From the NCBI GenBank assembly GCA_963971225.1, contig OZ020269.1:15126421-15190420 (forward strand): a DNA stretch of 64,000 nt, in the 5' to 3' direction. A program made the translations under genes and the position numbers. Every line of letters begins with the position of its first letter. The first letter of the stretch is position 1. Positions 58,791-64,000 of the stretch are shown here, piece after piece. Origin of the DNA: Melieria omissa. Its lineage: Eukaryota > Arthropoda > Insecta > Diptera > Ulidiidae. The notes beneath the pieces were generated by a model. It was not told the origin of the DNA. It did no database searches and saw nothing but the letters and a program-made list of their open reading frames with translations.

Positions 58791-61095
58791 TACAAAATAA
58801 ACATAATAAAAACGATTTCTTCTATTTCGTCGAATATTATTTTATTTCTGAAATATGTTTTAAATTATATATCATTTTTTTTTAATTTATTATTAACTTG
58901 TTCGTTCATTACTGTTTTATATTTTGACACAACAAATTTCCTTTTTTTTAATTATTTCAAAAATAAAAAGAATAAAAATTAAATAAAGTAAAGTAAAAAC
59001 TACAAATAAAAAACTAAGTAAAAATAAATAAAAATAATAGTAAATAAAAAACATAATCAATATTAAATAAACTAAGCAACTATAAGCAAATATTTATTTG
59101 TTAGTTTTTTATTTTTAATTTATTTAATTGTACTTATGTTATTTATTATTTCTTTTTTATTATTAATTTTTACTCATTAAGAGTTTTGATTTATTTTTTT
59201 ATTTTACAGTATATAAATGATAATGAGTAAAAACAAAAATTAATAAAAAAAAAATATCAAATTTTCTATATTTTTGAAACTAATTTTTTTTCATAAATTA
59301 ATAAATATTATTTTTTAGTTGTTAAATATTTTTTAATTCACTTGACTTTTTCAAGTTATTTGCAATTTGATATTTATTTAGTTATATAAATAAGTCTTTA
59401 TTTATTATGCATTTCTTATTAATTTTCTATTTGTGAATTTCTATTTATTTATAATTAATTTTTTATATATATTTATCTCTTTAAAATTTTCCCAAATTGT
59501 TTTGAAATCTATTTTTTCTCATACATACGTCTGTATGTATGTAATTGTAAATATCCTTTTCGCAAATCATAAATGCCAAATGCATTAAATGGCATTTGTG
59601 CATTAAAACAACAACGTTTCACATTTGGTAGAAATTGTTTACCTGCTGCTGCTGTTGTGTACTCATGAAATGTTCATTGTTGCTGCCATTTTATTGCGTT
59701 TGGCATGTGTGAACGATTGATTGTTGTACTAAAAATAAAAACTACACCCAAGGTCAGGTCTGTCGCGCAATTGTCGCTAATACGTGCCAGCTTATAGTCG
59801 TTTGCCTCGTGGGAAATTTACACAATTGCAATTTGCTATTTTCATTGCAGATTGTTGCAAAACCACTGCGTTTTAAAACCCTTTTGGCCACAGCGGCCAA
59901 CATGGCTGCAAATTGTAGATACTCGTTGTTCGTTTGACATTATGCGAGTATGGACTACTTGAATAATTCATAGGCACATATGAAAGTTTACAAATTCTAA
60001 CTACAAAATTCAAAACAAGTACATATTGTTGAGAGTACAAATAGCGCTAGAATTTTTGAGTTGGTTATTGATAGATTGCTGATTCGGTTTATTCAAGAAT
60101 TCAACTTCACTAAAATACTCAGTCGAACTCACTTTGATTACTCAGCTGTGGTTCTCCATAGCTTAGCTTAAAACTTTTTTGTTATATCACGAAGGGTTCG
60201 AACTGTCATAAACAGTGCTTCTCTTCAATCTTAATTGCAATTTAATTGACGAGTTTACTCTACTCGTCTTCTACTCAACCCGTCTTTCTAGACGTGCTGG
60301 TCTTTATATGTCAATGTTCTGCCTGCAATCGCAAATACTATAATATATGGGATTCCAGTTTCCCGTTTATCTCCCTGTCAGAGATAATCAATGGCGATTC
60401 GGTCTAATAAGGATTTCAACTTCATTCGAACTCTCTCTGATAATCACTCGAACTCATTCTTGATACTCGGTTATAGACGCCCATAGCTTAAGTTCCATCT
60501 TTTCTTTGTTACATCAGAATGACGTTTCTGCCATAAACATTCATCCTAACCTAACCTTATGTTAACCTTAGGTTAACCTAACCTTACCTAATGCAAATTT
60601 TAATACCTACTATTATTATTTTAAGTAATTCACCCACACCAAGTCTTCATCTATTGTTATTGTTATTATTGTTGTGGGATCATTGCAAAATACGTAATTA
60701 TTCCCGGAATATAATAATTTAATATTGTAATTTATGCAACGTTAGCTATTCAACAAAATTTTGTAAACAGTTTGCAATATTCAACCGTAAACAGTAAATT
60801 CAACGGTAGCGAGCTCTAATAACTAATGAAAACTGAGCCATCTCTCGTGCATATTTTCAATAATTTCTCTATACGAAAAAACACAAACAGCATGTGTGCG
60901 TGTGTGTGTGTAGTTACATCTGTTTAATAGTAGAAGAGGTAAAAAGTTTCCATATATATTGGAAATGTAAACACATTTTGTTGAAATTCAGCAAACACTC
61001 ATTGAGTTGCCCAGTGAGAAAAGCGGCCAAATGCGATTCATAAGTGGAATTTTTTCATTTTGTTGGATATAGAGAGACGTTAAGAACAATTAGGG
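58791..61095. other. Noncoding, AT-rich
   Basis: 58791-59520 is extremely AT-rich. The rest is unrecognised, with CTAACC repeats at 60545-60590. Confidence 0.4.
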
Positions 61096-61099
61096 GTAA

Positions 61100-62110
61100 C
61101 TTAAATTTCCGTCGCTCTGTAGAATGGGAACCATTATTGATGTTCTGATGGATCACTGTTCAACTGAAACTATTTACTTCTGTTGAAGTTATATGGACGA
61201 ACAAAAAGGAACTTCACTGTCTATGTCAACGGTCTATGGGGTATGGTTGATGGTCTATGGTTGATGGTCTATGGTCTATGGTCTATGGTCTATGGTTTAT
61301 GGTCTATGGTTTATGGTTTATGGTTTATGGTTTATGGTTTATGGTTTATGGTTTATGGTTTATGGTTTATGGTTTATGGTTTATGGTTTATGGTTTATGG
61401 TTTATGGTTTATGGTTTATGGTCTATGGTCTATGGTCTATGGTCTATAGGCTATGGTCTATGGTCTATGGTCTATGGTCTATGGTCTATGGTCTATGGTC
61501 TATGGTCTATGGTCTATGGTCTACGGTCTATGGTCTATGGTTTATGGTCTATGGTCTATGGTCTATGGTCTATGGTCTATGGTTTATGGTCTATGGTCTA
61601 TGGTCTATGGTCTATGGTCTATGGTCTATGGTCTATGGTCTATGGTTTATGGTTGATGGTTTATGGCTTATGGTTTATGGTTTATGGTCTATGGTCTATG
61701 GTCTATGGTCTATAGGCTATGGTCTATGGTCTATGGTCTATGGTCTATGGTCTATGGTCTATGGTCTATGGTCTATGGTCTATGGTCTATGGTCTATGGT
61801 CTATGGTCTATGGTCTATGGTCTATGGTCTATGGTCTATGGTCTATGGTCTATGATCTATGATCTATGATCTATGATCTATGATCTATGGTCTATGTCTA
61901 TGTCCATGTCTATGTCTTATTATCTAGAATCAGGTAGACTCAACTGAGCAACTTCTATAATATAGGGGATCTAACCGATAGGACTATTCACAGTCTACTA
62001 GGCTTCCTAAAAAGGTCAAACTGGTTAAGTGAGCGAGTGAACGCAGGTCCGATTGTTAGTGGTATCACAATGTGCCTCTAAGGAATAAGTGGGCTCCGCC
62101 TTGGGGCAGT
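61100..62110 (+). mobile_element. Jockey-like LINE 3' remnant split by a heptamer minisatellite
   Basis: Left part 61138-61215 (GATGTTCTGATGGATCACTGTTCAA.. to GGAACTTCACTG) and right part 61918-62110 (TTATCTAGAATCAGGTAGAC, then AGGACTATTCACAGTCTACT and GTGGGCTCCGCCTTGGGGCA) align to consecutive parts of the LINE fragment at 39140-39490. The heptamer array occupies the junction. Confidence 0.6.
61229..61917. repeat. CTATGGT/TTATGGT heptamer minisatellite
   Basis: Close to 100 heptamers in phase blocks: TTATGGT predominates at about 61297-61420 and CTATGGT elsewhere, with rare TAGGCTATGGT variants (61447, 61711) and a CTATGAT block at 61850-61885. Because 7 is not a multiple of 3, all three plus frames give the same MVYGLWS-type peptide; these are not genes. 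Confidence 0.96.
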
Positions 62111-62221
62111 CTAAGGCGATAGTTTGCAAAATCGTTTTTCTACCCATCGGTGAATTGTTCAAATTTTTTGTTGTGCGGATTCACCACACATTGGTTTTTG
62201 TATTATTTTTCCGTGCCTGTT

Positions 62222-62725
62222 GGAGAGTTGGTCCCCAAAGTCCTAACCCTCAAATATATGAAATGTGTTTTTGTTTGTTTGTATGAAAGGTTGTTCCCAG
62301 AAGTCTTAACTCTCAAATGCATGAAATATTCTGGTGTTTGTTTGTATGAAAGGTTGTTCCCAGAAGTCTTAACCCTTAAATGCATGAACTGTTCTTTTGT
62401 TTGTTTGTATGGAAGGTTCTTAACAAAAGGCTTAACCCTAAAATGTATGAAATATTCTTTTGTTTGTTCATATGGAGGTTGTTCCCAGAAGTCTTAACCC
62501 TTCATCTGTTGTCCTTTTGCTTTCTTGTATGGAAATGCATGGAAAGTTACTCCCAAAATTCTTAACCCTCACATGCATAAATTTTTCTTATGTTGTTTTG
62601 TATGAAAATTCTTCCCAGATGTTTTAACCTCAATGCATGAATTGTTCTTTTGTTTGTTTATATGGAAGGACGTTCCAAGAAGTATTAACTCTCAAATGCA
62701 TGAATTGTTCTTCTGTTTATTTAAT
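62222..62725. repeat. About 62-bp minisatellite, 7-8 units
   Basis: Units carry GGTTGTTCCCAGAAGTCTTAA, CTCAAATGCATGAA and TTGTTCTTTTGTTTGTTTGT in order. Later units are more diverged. There is no protein evidence despite Cys/Leu-rich frames. Confidence 0.9.
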
Positions 62726-63470
62726 AACAAAAGTTTTCTTCTTCTTAACACAAGTAAAAAACTACTTTGTAAACAAATTTATTTTAAATGCAAACAGACT
62801 TTGGATTTAGTTGTCGCTTCAAAAAATTTTTACTTTTACGTTTACTTTGAAAATATGTAAAATGTTTTAGCACTTCCTAAGGAAAACCTTAGCATTTAAG
62901 GATTAAGAGAAAAAACTTAAAAACTCTACCATAAATTTAACTCAAAACAGTTTCATAGTTTCAGTTTCTTTCTATTGTGAAACTCTAAAAATTAATTTCC
63001 CCAAATGGTTCCAGCAGTTGAAATAACCAAATAAGTGAAATTTCAAATTGTTCCATCAGTTTTCAATGCATTACACCATTCTTAGCCTCAAGACCCAACT
63101 TGCAATGATTCATATTTTAGTAGTTTCGCTCTCCTATCGACTTGGGGTTGTGCAGTCCCTTCCCACACTCATTGCTGCCATAGTTTACGCTGCGTCTGAC
63201 TTGAACACCTCAGTGCTGCGTTTGCATTGTCTATCGTTGATCTTCGGCTCGTATTACTATCGGGTTTGTTTTTTGTAGAATTTATTTTAACAAGAATTCA
63301 TTCGACTCGTGCGGCAGCCGGTGCGCGTGAAACGTGAATTTCTCCAAATGACACGTTATATGTGTGAAAGAAGCTGCGCTTTTCTGCCTAATGCCGAATG
63401 TTTATTTACTAATTTCATTATTACACTATGTACAAACTAGTTTCTTGTCTGCCGTTGTACACAATTGACT
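62726..63470. other. Noncoding
   Basis: No gene recognised. The sequence becomes GC-richer after 63120. Confidence 0.4.
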
Positions 63471-63479
63471 TTGTTGTTA

Positions 63480-64000
63480 TTTATTTGCAGATACGTGTGA
63501 CAGCGCTGAACACACACCGGCAGCCTGAGCAGAGCGTAAATTGAATTGAAAATGCAAATAAATTAAATTCATTTAAAGCAAATAAGAACAATAACGAACA
63601 ACAACAAACGAAGAACAGCGACCGTAGCACATAATTCGATACGAAAAACAAATAAATAAATATATAAATAAATAATATATAAATAAGTAAATAATATATA
63701 AATAAGTAAATAATATATAAATAAATAAATAACAAATAAATAAGTTTTCGTTTGCCAAAAGTGAAGGAGAACAACAACCATCAACGCAGCAGCGAGAGAG
63801 TCTCAGCGAGAGTGCGTGCAACAAATTGAGCGCCAAAGTGAGCGCGCACCGTAGTAGAAATTGCAGCCAGCACGCTGAGCGTGAAGTGTGAAGCTTTTCG
63901 TGCGCCAACCGGCAAAGCAGCGCAGCGTCTGGCACGCTTCGAACGGCATTAGCGGAGTGTTGGTTGGCATTGTTGACTGTCGGTGCATATTTGGGCAGCG
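63480..64000 (+). promoter_or_regulatory. Candidate 5' leader or promoter of a gene beyond the window
   Basis: A good acceptor-like TTATTTATTTGCAG/A ends at about 63490. The sequence then becomes CAA/AAC-rich and, after 63765, GC-richer with GAGAG and CAGCGAGAG motifs, in the style of fly 5' UTRs. It contains stops in all frames, so it is not coding up to the window edge. Position-only inference; could equally be intronic. Confidence 0.3.
63650..63745. repeat. AAATA/ATATATAA tandem, about 21-bp period
   Basis: Repeats of ATAAGTAAATAATATATAA four to five times. The Tyr/Ile/Leu reverse frames across it are composition artefacts. Confidence 0.85.

Noticed and set aside
61183..61869. Five overlapping MVYGLW frames
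   Set aside because: Translation of a 7-bp minisatellite, identical in all frames.
62222..62725. Regularly spaced repeats that could suggest a CRISPR-like array
   Set aside because: The whole roughly 62-bp unit is repeated with no unique spacers, and the genome is eukaryotic; it is a minisatellite.

Overview
The window reads as nuclear DNA of a higher (brachyceran) fly. All three recognisable host genes are spliced, with canonical GT-AG introns, and their proteins are closest in remembered sequence to Drosophila translin (Trsn), sorting nexin 16 (Snx16) and Dlish/Vamana. The noncoding DNA is AT-rich and full of mariner, Tc1, hAT-like and piggyBac-like elements, jockey-like LINE 3' ends with CCTAA tails, and tRNA-derived SINEs. 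A tephritid-like or other acalyptrate fly is my guess; the family cannot be proved from this sequence.

Region 1 (1-6.9 kb) is gene-dense. A broken mariner (about 24-770) precedes trsn on the minus strand (five coding exons, 1075-2132). trsn is head-to-head with Snx16 on the plus strand (three coding exons, 2635-4552) across a 502-bp shared upstream region. Snx16 is tail-to-tail with the three-SH3 gene Dlish on the minus strand (three coding exons, 5361-6934); their candidate poly(A) signals face each other about 90 bp apart. The gene products are not one pathway: a C3PO/RNA subunit, an endosomal PX protein and a Fat-Dachs/Hippo adaptor.

Region 2 (6.9-56.5 kb) has no host exon that I can support. 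It is intergenic or intronic DNA with about 25 mobile-element insertions, many with readable ends. These include a TA-flanked MITE (11818-12685), a long inverted repeat (13141-13949), two hAT-like elements in opposite orientation (16104-16782, 39896-40533), a Tc1 nested in an inverted-repeat unit (19036-20305), and two TTAA-flanked piggyBac-like MITEs (25517-26247, 32839-33311). There is also a pair of identical-length 83-bp TTAA units (46110-46192, 46728-46810), four further mariner-like elements, three SINE copies with target-site duplications, and at least six LINE 3' fragments.

Region 3 (56.5-64 kb) is repeat-dominated. A roughly 430-bp TAAAA microsatellite abuts a 5'-truncated LINE whose open frame encodes reverse transcriptase motifs, a CCHC knuckle and a restriction-like endonuclease motif. 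A roughly 690-bp heptamer minisatellite sits inside a LINE remnant, and a roughly 62-bp minisatellite follows. The last 500 bp look like 5' leader or regulatory sequence of a gene lying beyond the window.

I found no CRISPR array, operon or prokaryote-type system. The most interesting items are the LINE/TAAAA association, the paired 83-bp TTAA units, the hAT-like pair with 8-bp duplications, the 64-bp SINE remnant with a 13-bp duplication, and the minisatellite that arose inside a LINE.
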